DNA of 64,000 nt from Sporomusa acidovorans (GTDB lineage: Bacteria > Bacillota > Negativicutes > Sporomusales > Sporomusaceae). Below are positions 33,832-42,636 of this stretch, in pieces. The translations under genes and the position numbers were made by a program. The notes below the pieces were generated by a model that made no database searches, was not told the DNA's origin, and saw only the letters and a list, made by a program, of their open reading frames with translations. The stretch lies in NCBI RefSeq assembly GCF_002257695.2, contig NZ_CP155571.1. One strand, given 5' to 3'. Numbering within the stretch: position 1 is the first letter of the stretch; every line of letters begins with the position of its first letter.

Positions 33832-35067
33832 TTACGCGTATAACGGATATTTGCGGCATAACTTTGCCACCAGTGCGCGCGCTTTATCTTGGGTTACGCT
33901 GTCGTCCGGTTTTGTCAGTGTCATGGCGATGATTTCACCAATTGTCACCATATCCTGTTCCACCATTCCGCGGGAGGTAACAGCAGGCACGCCAATGCGG
34001 ATGCCGCTTGTCACCAGCGGGCTGGCCGGATCGCCCGGAATCGCATTTTTGTTGACGGTAACACCAATTTCGTCCAAAAGGTGCTCAGCCTGCTTGCCGG
34101 TAAGATTTTGCGAGCGCAAATCAACAAGCATCAAATGATTGTCTGTCCCGCCCGACACCAGGGTAAAACCGCTTTGCACAAGTTTTTCGGCCAGCGCCTG
34201 GGCATTTTTGACAATTTGTCCCTGATAATTGCGGAATTCCTGACTAAGCGCTTCCTTGAACGCTACCGCTTTAGCGGCAATGACATGCATTAACGGGCCG
34301 CCCTGTATTCCCGGGAATATGGCTTTATCGATGGCCTTGGCATACTGGGAACGGCACAAAATCATACCGCCGCGCGGTCCGCGCAGTGTTTTATGGGTAG
34401 TAGTAGTAACAATATCGGCGTGTGGTACCGGACTAGGATGCAAACCAGCGGCCACTAAGCCGGCAATATGAGCCATATCCACCATTAACATGGCACCGGC
34501 GTCACGGGCGATTTGCCCCAGCCGGGCAAAATCGATAATCCGGGGATAGGCACTGGCACCGGCTACAATCATTTTCGGCTTATTCTTATAAGCAAGTTCA
34601 GCGACCTCTTCGTAATCAATGCGATGGGAAACCGGATCTACACCATAGGCAACTACTTTGAAATATTGTCCGGATATATTTACAGGACTGCCATGCGTCA
34701 GGTGACCGCCATGCGCAAGGTTCATGCCCAAAATGGTGTCGCCGGGTTTTAAAAAGGCAAAATATACGGCGGTGTTGGCCTGAGCACCGGAGTGTGGCTG
34801 CACATTAACATGCTCGGCGCCAAAAATTTTTTTTGCTCTGTCGATAGCCAGTTGTTCAACAATATCAACATATTCACAGCCGCCATAGTAGCGGTGTCCG
34901 GGATAGCCCTCGGCGTATTTATTGGTAAGTACCGATCCCTGAGCTTCCATAACAGCTTTACTGACAAAATTTTCAGATGCGATTAATTCCAACTTATTTT
35001 GCTGGCGATTGCGTTCAAGGTCAATTGCTTGTTTTACTTCTGGATCTACGCCTGCGAGTATTGTCAT
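33832..35067 (-). CDS. glyA: Serine hydroxymethyltransferase
   Basis: 411 residues. It converts serine and tetrahydrofolate to glycine and methylene-tetrahydrofolate. Visible marks are LELIASENFVSKAV, the PLP lysine in TTTHKTLRGPRGG, and GHRYYGG. In this organism it also links to the one-carbon pool used by the methyltransferase genes near 57 kb. No riboswitch is visible in the 38 nt upstream. Confidence 0.98.
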   Translation of the reverse strand: MTILAGVDPEVKQAIDLERNRQQNKLELIASENFVSKAVMEAQGSVLTNKYAEGYPGHRYYGGCEYVDIVEQLAIDRAKKIFGAEHVNVQPHSGAQANTAVYFAFLKPGDTILGMNLAHGGHLTHGSPVNISGQYFKVVAYGVDPVSHRIDYEEVAELAYKNKPKMIVAGASAYPRIIDFARLGQIARDAGAMLMVDMAHIAGLVAAGLHPSPVPHADIVTTTTHKTLRGPRGGMILCRSQYAKAIDKAIFPGIQGGPLMHVIAAKAVAFKEALSQEFRNYQGQIVKNAQALAEKLVQSGFTLVSGGTDNHLMLVDLRSQNLTGKQAEHLLDEIGVTVNKNAIPGDPASPLVTSGIRIGVPAVTSRGMVEQDMVTIGEIIAMTLTKPDDSVTQDKARALVAKLCRKYPLYA

Positions 35068-35105
35068 TAAAATTCCTCCTCAAGAACATAAAAAGTAATC
35101 GTATT

Positions 35106-35660
35106 TTAGCCTAATTCATAAATGGCGCGGGCACCGCCGATTAGCTTGGGCCTGGTTCGAGCCGCTGTTAAGTAAGCCTCACCAATATATTTTTGTGTCA
35201 GGCGCACAGGAACTGCCACTCTTTTGATATGCATACCAATCAGTGTGCTGCCAATATCAAGACCGGCGTGGGCGCTAATGGCTTCCACCACCGTCGGCTT
35301 GGCAAACTCACGCATAGCCTGGGCAGCCAATGCTCCGCCTGCTTTAGCAACCGGGATAACAGTAACCTCTTCGAGATGATGATTGGCAGCAACCGGCCGT
35401 TCCACAACAAGAGCACGGTTAAGGTGTTCGCAGCATTGAATCGCCAGTGAAACCTGATACCAAGAACAAACTCGTAAAAGGCCGGTCAAAATCCGGGCAG
35501 CAACTACCTCTGATCCGTAAGAGCCGATGCGGGCGCCTTGCACCTCACTGGTGCTGCAGCCGACAACCAGGATTTGTCCTGGCTGCAACTGAGCGATTTT
35601 TAATAATTCCTCGGTTGCCTGTACTGTTTGCCTGCCAATTGTTGCCAGGTCCGTATCCAT
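35106..35660 (-). CDS. TIGR01440/UPF0340 family protein
   Basis: 184 residues, matching the conserved YwlG family: GQILVVGCSTSEVQGARIG near residue 30, IQCCEHLNRALV and GLDIGSTLIGMHI. Its function is not established. I chose the ATG at 35660, eight bases from GGGGTGA. The order rpiB, this gene, glyA, upp is the same in Bacillus. Confidence 0.88.
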   Translation of the reverse strand: MDTDLATIGRQTVQATEELLKIAQLQPGQILVVGCSTSEVQGARIGSYGSEVVAARILTGLLRVCSWYQVSLAIQCCEHLNRALVVERPVAANHHLEEVTVIPVAKAGGALAAQAMREFAKPTVVEAISAHAGLDIGSTLIGMHIKRVAVPVRLTQKYIGEAYLTAARTRPKLIGGARAIYELG

Positions 35661-35677
35661 GGTCATTCACCCCAACT

Positions 35678-36121
35678 TTAGCTGTCTTTTTCCAAAGCCA
35701 TAATTTTATCCACACGGCAGGCATGACGACCGCCGGCAAATTTGGCGTTTAACCATACCTCCACGATCATGCGGGCTAAACCAAAACCAATCACCCGTTC
35801 TCCCAGCGTTAAAATATTGGCATCATTATGCTCGCGCGACATCTGCGCAGAAAATACATCATTGCAGAGAGCCGCTCTGATTCCTTTTATTTTGTTGGCG
35901 GCAATACTCACGCCAATGCCTGTGCCGCAAACAATAATGCCCCGCTCATACTCGCCTTTCGCCACTGACTCGGCTACTTGACGGGAAATGTCGGGGTAAT
36001 CAACCGACTCGGAAGTATATGTGCCAAAATCATGGAACTCTACCTTGAGTTCATTAAGCAAAGTTTTAAGCTCTTCTTTTAAACGAAAACCGCCATGATC
36101 GCTGCCAATTGCCACTTTCAT
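35678..36121 (-). CDS. rpiB: Ribose-5-phosphate isomerase B
   Basis: 147 residues: MKVAIGSDHGGFRLKEEL start, catalytic Cys region IIVCGTGIGVSIAANK, and HNDANILTLGERVIG. It interconverts ribose-5-P and ribulose-5-P. The frame extends upstream to 36214 but the ATG at 36121 with AGGAAGTG gives the family N-terminus. Confidence 0.95.
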   Translation of the reverse strand: MKVAIGSDHGGFRLKEELKTLLNELKVEFHDFGTYTSESVDYPDISRQVAESVAKGEYERGIIVCGTGIGVSIAANKIKGIRAALCNDVFSAQMSREHNDANILTLGERVIGFGLARMIVEVWLNAKFAGGRHACRVDKIMALEKDS

Positions 36122-36177
36122 TGCAGTAACACTTCCTATGCATATATTTGTACATCTTTTCACCTTTTCAACATCAA

Positions 36178-36642
36178 TTACTTTTTTCCTGCTAAACTGA
36201 CAATTTTTCCCCATGATTTGCTGAGCAGCCGTTCAAGTTGTCCGGCACATTCCCGATACCGGGCCTCATTACCGCCAAACGGATCGGCAACATCCTGTAA
36301 TTCACCGGCAAACTCAGCCAGGGTGTATATTTTCCCTGCCATACCGGGAGCCAGGTCCACGAGCGTTTGTTTGTGCGCCGCCGTCATCGTGAGAACCAAA
36401 TCGGCTGCCTGTAGTTTTACTAAGTCGAGTTGCTGAGAACAATGCTTGTCCAAACTGCAACCAGCCTGGCGCATAACAGCCTGAGCATGAAGCGAAGCCG
36501 GCTGCTGCCAGGCTGAAATTCCGGCTGAAGCCACCATAATTTCACCGGCTAATCCCGCTTGTTCAATCATATTGGCCAGCAATGCGGCAGCCATCGGGCT
36601 GCGACAGGTATTGCCGGTGCAGACAATTAGAATTTCGAACAT
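36178..36642 (-). CDS. ywlE: Low-molecular-weight phosphatase, YwlE-like
   Basis: 154 residues with the active-site loop C8TGNTCRS and the acid pair in DVADPFGG. Thr12 in the loop corresponds to the Thr that gives Bacillus YwlE its protein-arginine phosphatase activity; classical tyrosine phosphatases usually have Ile there. Start at 36642 with GAAGGAG upstream. Position next to rpiB and mntP matches Bacillus ywlE. Arginine specificity is inference. Confidence 0.85.
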   Translation of the reverse strand: MFEILIVCTGNTCRSPMAAALLANMIEQAGLAGEIMVASAGISAWQQPASLHAQAVMRQAGCSLDKHCSQQLDLVKLQAADLVLTMTAAHKQTLVDLAPGMAGKIYTLAEFAGELQDVADPFGGNEARYRECAGQLERLLSKSWGKIVSLAGKK

Positions 36643-36716
36643 CTTCGTCCAACTCCTTCTATTTTGTGTCAGGAAAAAATTTCTCATACCTGCATGTGCC
36701 GTTGTCAGCCTCGCAG

Positions 36717-37313
36717 TTAACAGATTGTTGTCCATAAGATATGTATCCCTAAAATTACTAAAATAATGCCCCCCATCAATTCGGCCCGTGCGCCAATATA
36801 GCCTCCCAGTTTGCGCCCCAGGCCCAGGCCGAGTACGCCTATGGCAAAAATAACAATACCCAAAATTAAGCTCAACCGCAATAAATCAACGTCAATCATT
36901 CCCAGACTAAACCCGGCTGCCAGAGCATCAACACTAACGCTGGCGGCTAACACTATGAGCGCAGCCCCGCGCAAAGGATTACCCGCCGCCATGTCCTGTT
37001 GACTCCTCAGATTGTCCTTAATCATATTGGCACCCAGCCCGGCCAGCACCACTGCGCCGATAATTGTTGCCACATTTTGCACGCTGGTAACCTGCCAGTC
37101 AATGTGGTAAGCCCCGACATGCTCAACAATGCTCCCCAACCAGTGGCCAATATGATAGCCGACAAGAATCATCATAATATGAAATATGGCGAATACAACG
37201 GCCGACTGAATAATCACCAGGCGCCGCACCTTATTCATACCAATCGGCACAGCGACCGAAAACAGGTCTGTTCCCAGAGCAGCACTCAGGACAAACAGTT
37301 CAAACACGCTCAC
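36717..37313 (-). CDS. mntP: MntP-family manganese efflux pump
   Basis: 198 residues with six hydrophobic segments in two related halves, each with an acidic membrane motif (GTDLFSVAVPIG near 12 and VSVDALAAGFSLG near 125), the MntP pattern. It exports Mn2+ across the inner membrane. The GTG at 37313 has GGAGGTG upstream. A yybP-type riboswitch, common before mntP, was not seen in the 63 nt upstream. Confidence 0.82.
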   Translation of the reverse strand: MSVFELFVLSAALGTDLFSVAVPIGMNKVRRLVIIQSAVVFAIFHIMMILVGYHIGHWLGSIVEHVGAYHIDWQVTSVQNVATIIGAVVLAGLGANMIKDNLRSQQDMAAGNPLRGAALIVLAASVSVDALAAGFSLGMIDVDLLRLSLILGIVIFAIGVLGLGLGRKLGGYIGARAELMGGIILVILGIHILWTTIC

Positions 37314-37376
37314 ATTTCCCACCTCCGCTGGTAATGTATATGTACCATTCGGAGGCAATATGAAGCTTTCATACCC

Positions 37377-38423
37377 TTAGGCGCGGATAATATGATACCC
37401 GGCGGCTTTGCGCAGCCGGTTCATAACCGCAAGCCCCAGCCCGTTTTCGGCGATTCCTTCCGCATAAATGATATCTACCGGCTTATCATCAAAACTTCTG
37501 AGCATTGTATATAGACTGGCAGCGATTGCCGCAGCATCGGCGCGCACTCCATATACAGCCTTGATTGTCCGGGCTGGCAGAATATCAGCCACTTCCCCGG
37601 ACACAATAGCCCCCACTCTTTTTCCGGCTGCGAGCGCTTGTTCCACTTCGCGCTTAACCAGCATGGCCGCAGCAGCGGGTTCGGCTTCCACTAAAATCAG
37701 GGGGGCCAGCGGTGCATAATGGGTATATTTCATGCCCGGCGACTTGGGTACAGCCTGTGAGCCGGCCAGCGTCGGGTCCACTTCAACTTCCCCCAGCACT
37801 GCCAGCAGCATTTCATAAGTAATCCCGCCCGGGCGCAGCAGTGTCGGCACAGGCGTTGTACAGTCAACCACTGTCGATTCCACGCCGATTTCACAAGGCC
37901 CGGCATCGATCACAGCCGCAATTTTCCCGTCAAGATCAGCCAGTACCGCCTGAGCCGTTGTCGGGCTTGGCCTGCCGGAAGTGTTGGCACTCGGCGCAGC
38001 CACCGGTACACCGGCCAGCCGGATCAGTTCCCTGGCCACAACGGAAGACGGCAAGCGGACAGCCACCGTATTGAGACCACCGGTCACCGCGTCAGGCACT
38101 TTAGGCTGACGTTCGACCACTACCGTAAGCGGTCCGGGCCAGAAACGTTCGGCCAGCGCCCGGGCGTTAGCCGGCACCGTTGCCGCCAATTCATCCAGCT
38201 TGGCAACCGCATCAATATGCAAAATAAGCGGGTTATCGGATGGCCGTCCCTTGGCCTGATAAATTGCCTTTACTGCTTGCTCATTAAGCCCGTTGGCGCC
38301 AAGGCCGTACACCGTTTCGGTGGGAAAAGCCACCAAATCTCCCTGCCGCAGCAAAGCGGCCGTTTCCGTCAATACGCCTGTATCCGGTTTAACAGGGTCG
38401 ACCCGATAATATTTTGTTTTCAT
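37377..38423 (-). CDS. tsaC: Threonylcarbamoyl-AMP synthase, Sua5 type
   Basis: 348 residues: an YrdC domain (about 10-205, AFPTETVYGLG and KGRPSDNPL) and the C-terminal Sua5 extension (about 230-348, SPGMKYTHYAPLAPL). It makes threonylcarbamoyl-AMP for the tRNA t6A modification. Start at 38423 with GGAG nine bases upstream. Bacillus ywlC holds the same place. Confidence 0.94.
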   Translation of the reverse strand: MKTKYYRVDPVKPDTGVLTETAALLRQGDLVAFPTETVYGLGANGLNEQAVKAIYQAKGRPSDNPLILHIDAVAKLDELAATVPANARALAERFWPGPLTVVVERQPKVPDAVTGGLNTVAVRLPSSVVARELIRLAGVPVAAPSANTSGRPSPTTAQAVLADLDGKIAAVIDAGPCEIGVESTVVDCTTPVPTLLRPGGITYEMLLAVLGEVEVDPTLAGSQAVPKSPGMKYTHYAPLAPLILVEAEPAAAAMLVKREVEQALAAGKRVGAIVSGEVADILPARTIKAVYGVRADAAAIAASLYTMLRSFDDKPVDIIYAEGIAENGLGLAVMNRLRKAAGYHIIRA

Positions 38424-38446
38424 TTTGATCATCTCCAAATGGATAA

Positions 38447-39304
38447 CTATATAGATAGGCGAAAAATCACAACCCGTTCTATGCCGGCATAGTCTTTGAT
38501 TATTGTCTCCCTATTCAGCCGACTGTCGTCATCAGCCAGTGCCGCCACCGGCCCGGCTTGGTTAATTCCTACCTCGACCGCTATGAAACCACCGGCATTC
38601 AGGTAATCTGCCCCTTTATCCACAAGCCGGCGGTAAAAATCAAGGCCGTCACTTCCACCTCGCAGGGCCAGCCGTGGTTCCTGACGCACCTCAGGGCTTA
38701 AGCCGGCAATATCTTTGTCCGGAATATATGGCGGATTGGCTACGAGCGCGTCAAAGGTTTTGCCGGCCAGCGGCACCAACATATCGCCCCGCAGCAATGT
38801 AAGCCGCTCGGCAACCCCGAGTCTGCCGGCATTTTCCCGGGCAACCGCCAGCGCCTCGGCAGAAATATCAACCGCCGTACCCACTGCAGCTGTTATATTG
38901 GCCAATAAGCTGACAATAATTGCCCCACTGCCTGTGCCTAAATCAGCAATGGCTGGCGCCGGTATGCCGGATAGGCGCGCGAGCGCTGCCTCTACCAAAA
39001 TCTCGGTATCCGGCCGGGGAATCAGCACGGCCGGATTGACAACAAAATCTAATCCCATAAATTCTTTATGGCCGTTAATATAGGCTACCGGCATACGCAT
39101 CACCCGGCGTTTGACAGCCTGGCGGTAGGCGGCCAGTTCTTCGGCAGTCAGCGGCTGATCAAAATTCGTATACAAATGCAGCCTGTCTTTGGCCATGATA
39201 TGGGAAAGCAGTACTTCGGCATCCAAGCGGGGATTTGCAATCCCTTTGGAGGCGAAGTACTGCCTGGTCCAATTTAAAATTGAGGAAATGGTCCATTGTT
39301 CCAT
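38447..39304 (-). CDS. prmC: Peptide chain release factor N5-glutamine methyltransferase
   Basis: 285 residues: an N-terminal helical domain, the SAM loop ADLGTGSGAIIVSL, and the catalytic NPPYIP. It methylates the GGQ glutamine of release factors. Its ATG overlaps the prfA stop (TAATG), and the substrate gene prfA is immediately upstream. Confidence 0.96.
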   Translation of the reverse strand: MEQWTISSILNWTRQYFASKGIANPRLDAEVLLSHIMAKDRLHLYTNFDQPLTAEELAAYRQAVKRRVMRMPVAYINGHKEFMGLDFVVNPAVLIPRPDTEILVEAALARLSGIPAPAIADLGTGSGAIIVSLLANITAAVGTAVDISAEALAVARENAGRLGVAERLTLLRGDMLVPLAGKTFDALVANPPYIPDKDIAGLSPEVRQEPRLALRGGSDGLDFYRRLVDKGADYLNAGGFIAVEVGINQAGPVAALADDDSRLNRETIIKDYAGIERVVIFRLSI

Positions 39305-40371
39305 TATTCTACATCCCGCAATTTCTCACTCTGCCCGGCGGTTACCAATGCAGATATCAATTCATCCAAGTCGCCATCCAGGACAAAATCCAGTTTATGC
39401 AGGGTCAAACCGATACGGTGGTCGGTTACACGGCCTTGCGGGAAGTTATAGGTTCGAATCCGCTCACTGCGATCCCCTGTACCCACCTGGCTTTTCCGAT
39501 TTTCCGCCACCTCGGCGGCCTGCTCGGCCTGCGCCAGTTCCAGGAGTCTCGCCCGCAGCACCCGCATGGCCCGATCTTTGTTTTTAAGCTGAGATTTTTC
39601 ATCCTGGCACTGTACTACCACACCTGTCGGTAAATGAGTAATGCGCACAGCCGATTCCGTCTTATTTACGTGCTGGCCGCCGGCGCCACTGGCACAATAG
39701 GTATCAATCCGCAGATCATTCGGGTTGATGTCAATATCCACATCTTCGGCCTCGGGCAAAACGGCGACTGTCACCGTAGATGTGTGAATCCGGCCGCTTG
39801 ACTCGGTTGTCGGAACACGCTGCACACGGTGCACACCGCTCTCATACTTGAGTTTGGAATACGCTCCCTCACCTTGAATTGAAAAAATCACTTCCTTGAA
39901 GCCCCCCAGTTCGGGTGCATTGGCATCCAGCATTTCTACCCGCCAACCTTGTTTTTCCGCGTAACGGGTATACATGCGGAATAAATCACCCGCAAACAGC
40001 GCGGCTTCGTCGCCGCCGGCGCCGCCCCGGATTTCCACGATCACGTTTTTATCATCATTAGGGTCTTTGGGTAGTAGCGAAATCCGCAATTCTTCCTCTA
40101 ATGTCCCTATTTTGCTCTGAGCCTCGTTATATTCGGCTTCCACCATCTCGCGAAACTCATCGTCCAGTTTATCTTGAAGCATTTCGCGGGCATCGCCAAT
40201 GGTCTTCAGCATTTTCTTGTATTCCCGAAACTTCTCGACAACCAAAGCCATTTTACTATGAGCCTTAGTAAGCCTCTGCCACTCGACCATATCGGCCATA
40301 ACTGCGGGATCGCTGATCTGGCCTTCCAGTTCAAGAAATTTATCCTCCAGTGCCTGCAGTTTATCCAGCAT
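39304..40371 (-). CDS. prfA: Peptide chain release factor 1
   Basis: 355 residues. It reads UAA and UAG and releases the peptide through GGQ in ASGAGGQHVNKTESAVRI; the anticodon-like region PTTESSGRIHTST is visible. GAGGTG precedes the ATG. It overlaps the YqhQ-like gene by 11 nt and prmC by 1 nt, so all three are translated from one message. Confidence 0.97.
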   Translation of the reverse strand: MLDKLQALEDKFLELEGQISDPAVMADMVEWQRLTKAHSKMALVVEKFREYKKMLKTIGDAREMLQDKLDDEFREMVEAEYNEAQSKIGTLEEELRISLLPKDPNDDKNVIVEIRGGAGGDEAALFAGDLFRMYTRYAEKQGWRVEMLDANAPELGGFKEVIFSIQGEGAYSKLKYESGVHRVQRVPTTESSGRIHTSTVTVAVLPEAEDVDIDINPNDLRIDTYCASGAGGQHVNKTESAVRITHLPTGVVVQCQDEKSQLKNKDRAMRVLRARLLELAQAEQAAEVAENRKSQVGTGDRSERIRTYNFPQGRVTDHRIGLTLHKLDFVLDGDLDELISALVTAGQSEKLRDVE

Positions 40372-41251
40372 TCGTATTCACCTCTGTTTTTTGGTCAGGA
40401 CGCACAGCGTTTAGAGCTGCGACAGCTACTTCAATTTGATCATCACTGGGTTCACGGGTAGTCAGTTTCTGCAGCCATAGTCCCGGCGTAATGGCATAAG
40501 CGACCCAACGGGCTTCACTCCGCCCGGCAAACCGGATAATCTCGTAAGCAATACCGGCTACCACCGGCAACAAAATAACCCGGGACACTATTCTAAGCCA
40601 AAGGTCCGGCCAACCTAAAAAGGCAAACATAACAATACTCACTACCATGACAATCAGCAAAAAATTTGTACCGCAACGGGGATGCAGGCGACTGTGTTTC
40701 CGAATATTGTCAATTGTCAGTTCTTCGCCCGCTTCATAGGCATGAATGGTCTTATGCTCAGCCCCATGGTACTGAAAAACCCGCTGGATGTCTTTCATCA
40801 TGGATATGCCGATAATGTAGAGAAAAAAGATGGCCAGCCGCAATATTCCCTCAAAGGTATTTAGCAGCCGGGAATCGGTAACTGCACTATGAATATATTT
40901 AGCGGCATAGGTCGGGATTATGACAAACAGCAAAATCGCCAAACCCAACGAAACAACCATAGTCATCACAATTTCTTTCGAGGATAAGGTTTCTTCCTCC
41001 TCACCAGCCGCCTGCGCCGAAAATGATAAGGATTTAAGACCATACACCAGCGATTCCACTAGAACTACCACCCCGCGAATCATCGGTTTTTTTAGCACCG
41101 GGTAACGGTCGGTAATGGAGGTCAGCCGCTCCTTCTGGATCGTAATGTTGCCGGACGGTTCGCGAACGGCAGTGGCAATAAATTCCGGGCCACGCATCAT
41201 AACGCCTTCAATAACAGCCTGCCCACCTACAAAAGGTTTTTTTTCATCCAC
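40361..41251 (-). CDS. DUF1385 family membrane protein (YqhQ-like)
   Basis: 296 residues: GGQAVIEGVMMRGP at the N-terminus, four or so membrane segments (about 95-118, 132-152, 198-218, 222-240), and FQYHGAEHKTIHAYE with RLHPRCGTNFL, all conserved in DUF1385. Its biochemical function is not established. The rpmE-YqhQ-prfA-prmC order is common in clostridia. Confidence 0.88.
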   Translation of the reverse strand: MDEKKPFVGGQAVIEGVMMRGPEFIATAVREPSGNITIQKERLTSITDRYPVLKKPMIRGVVVLVESLVYGLKSLSFSAQAAGEEEETLSSKEIVMTMVVSLGLAILLFVIIPTYAAKYIHSAVTDSRLLNTFEGILRLAIFFLYIIGISMMKDIQRVFQYHGAEHKTIHAYEAGEELTIDNIRKHSRLHPRCGTNFLLIVMVVSIVMFAFLGWPDLWLRIVSRVILLPVVAGIAYEIIRFAGRSEARWVAYAITPGLWLQKLTTREPSDDQIEVAVAALNAVRPDQKTEVNTNAG

Positions 41252-41305
41252 GCTTACCGCCCTCCTTTATAAAAAAATTAGTATTTGTTTATTAACATAC
41301 AAGTA

Positions 41306-41329
41306 CAGCAGAGCATTCCTGCTCTGCTG
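41306..41329 (-). terminator. Hairpin after rpmE
   Basis: Perfect 10-bp GC-rich arms (41306-41315 with 41320-41329) and a TTCC loop lie between rpmE and the YqhQ-like gene. There is no strong T-run, so it may only attenuate or stabilise the rpmE message. Confidence 0.55.
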
Positions 41330-41365
41330 CCCAGATGTTGTTCAATTAGCCAAGCGGCAATTTAA

Positions 41366-41575
41366 TTATTCTTGGGTATTATTGGCATAGCGTTTGTTAA
41401 ATCTTTCTACACGGCCGCCCGCTGCCACTTGACGCTGCTGACCGGTATAGAACGGGTGGCATTTGGAGCAAACGTCAACGCGAAGTTCCTTTTTAACCGA
41501 ACCAGTAACAAATGTATTGCCACAGCCGCAAATAACTTTGGCTTCACCGTATTGGGGATGAATTTTCTCTTGCAT
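41366..41575 (-). CDS. rpmE: 50S ribosomal protein L31, zinc form
   Basis: 69 residues: MQEKIHPQY start, CGC and CSKC zinc ligands, and HPFYTGQQ. The cysteines mark the C+ (zinc-containing) type. The ATG at 41575 has AGGTG six bases upstream. It has its own promoter at 41626-41654. Confidence 0.96.
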   Translation of the reverse strand: MQEKIHPQYGEAKVICGCGNTFVTGSVKKELRVDVCSKCHPFYTGQQRQVAAGGRVERFNKRYANNTQE

Positions 41576-41625
41576 ATCTTGCACCTCACTTTATAAAGCC
41601 ACTTAAATTAAATTTATGCGTAGTA

Positions 41626-41654
41626 ATTATAGCACATTCACCTATACTGCGCAA
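41626..41654 (-). promoter_or_regulatory. Promoter of rpmE
   Basis: TTGCGC (41649-41654), 17 bp, TATAAT (41626-41631) on the minus strand, with an extended TG before the -10. It is about 50 nt ahead of the rpmE start. Confidence 0.75.
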
Positions 41655-41696
41655 GTTATCTTACGATATCTTAACCAATATCCCTGCCTATGCCCG

Positions 41697-42515
41697 CTAC
41701 CGATATAATTCCGGTTTACGGTGCCGCAAAAGCGGCAATTCGTCCCGCACTCTTTCCAATGTTCTAAAATCAATTTTACTGGTAATGACAGTTTCCTCTT
41801 CGTTAGCAATGGCGAGCACTCTGGCCCAGGGGTCAACAACAAGAGAGTGCCCGTACGCTTTATATTCAGCAGCGGCATTGAGCGCCGGCGCCGCGCCGAT
41901 TATATATACCTGATTATCAACAGCCCGGGCCCGCATCAGCAGTTCCCAATGGGCCGGGCCGGTTACCGGTCCAAAAGCTCCCGGATAAACAAGAATTTCA
42001 GCGCCCTTAAGTGCCATGGTCCTGGCCAACTCGGGAAAGCGCACGTCATAACAAATTCCCACACCGATATTGCCCAGAGAGGTTTCTACCAGGGTCACAC
42101 TATTGCCGCCCGCCAGTGTTCTTGATTCCTGAAATATGGTCCCGCTCTTAATAGCCACATCAAATAAATGCACTTTGCGATGGCGCCCCAGCAATTCCCC
42201 CCACTCATTAAAAATAAAGCTGGTATTATAAATATTACCGCTTTCGCCACGTTCAGGAATTGACCCGCCAATTAAAATGACCTTATGCTTTTCGGCACAT
42301 TCAGCCAACATGGCAATCGTCGGCCCATCCGGATAGGTTTCTGCATATTGGGGAAATAGCTCCGACTGATAGGGACAATTAAACATTTCCGGCAAGACCA
42401 CCAGGCGGCTACCTCGCTTTGCCGCTTCGGCAATCATCTGCTGCGCCTTAAGAATATTGGCATTCTTATCGGCAACAACCCCTAACTGGCATATGCCCAC
42501 AGTGAAACCCGACAC
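41697..42515 (-). CDS. Carbon-nitrogen hydrolase (omega-amidase/nitrilase family)
   Basis: 272 residues with the nitrilase triad: Glu in LPEMFNCPY, Lys in GRHRKVHLFD, Cys in GVGICYDVRFPELAR. The closest pattern is Nit2-type omega-amidase, which hydrolyses alpha-keto acid amides such as 2-oxoglutaramate; the exact substrate is inference. It stands alone between rpmE and the divergent HD-GYP gene. Confidence 0.87.
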   Translation of the reverse strand: MSGFTVGICQLGVVADKNANILKAQQMIAEAAKRGSRLVVLPEMFNCPYQSELFPQYAETYPDGPTIAMLAECAEKHKVILIGGSIPERGESGNIYNTSFIFNEWGELLGRHRKVHLFDVAIKSGTIFQESRTLAGGNSVTLVETSLGNIGVGICYDVRFPELARTMALKGAEILVYPGAFGPVTGPAHWELLMRARAVDNQVYIIGAAPALNAAAEYKAYGHSLVVDPWARVLAIANEEETVITSKIDFRTLERVRDELPLLRHRKPELYR

Positions 42516-42636
42516 ATTTACCCCTCCAATCGTTATTTACCATAAATCATATTTTACAAAAACAAAAAAAGTGAAGGATTTTCCAATCCCTCCTGTCGAA
42601 TAATAGTAGTAGATTATCAGGAGGATATATTCGCCC

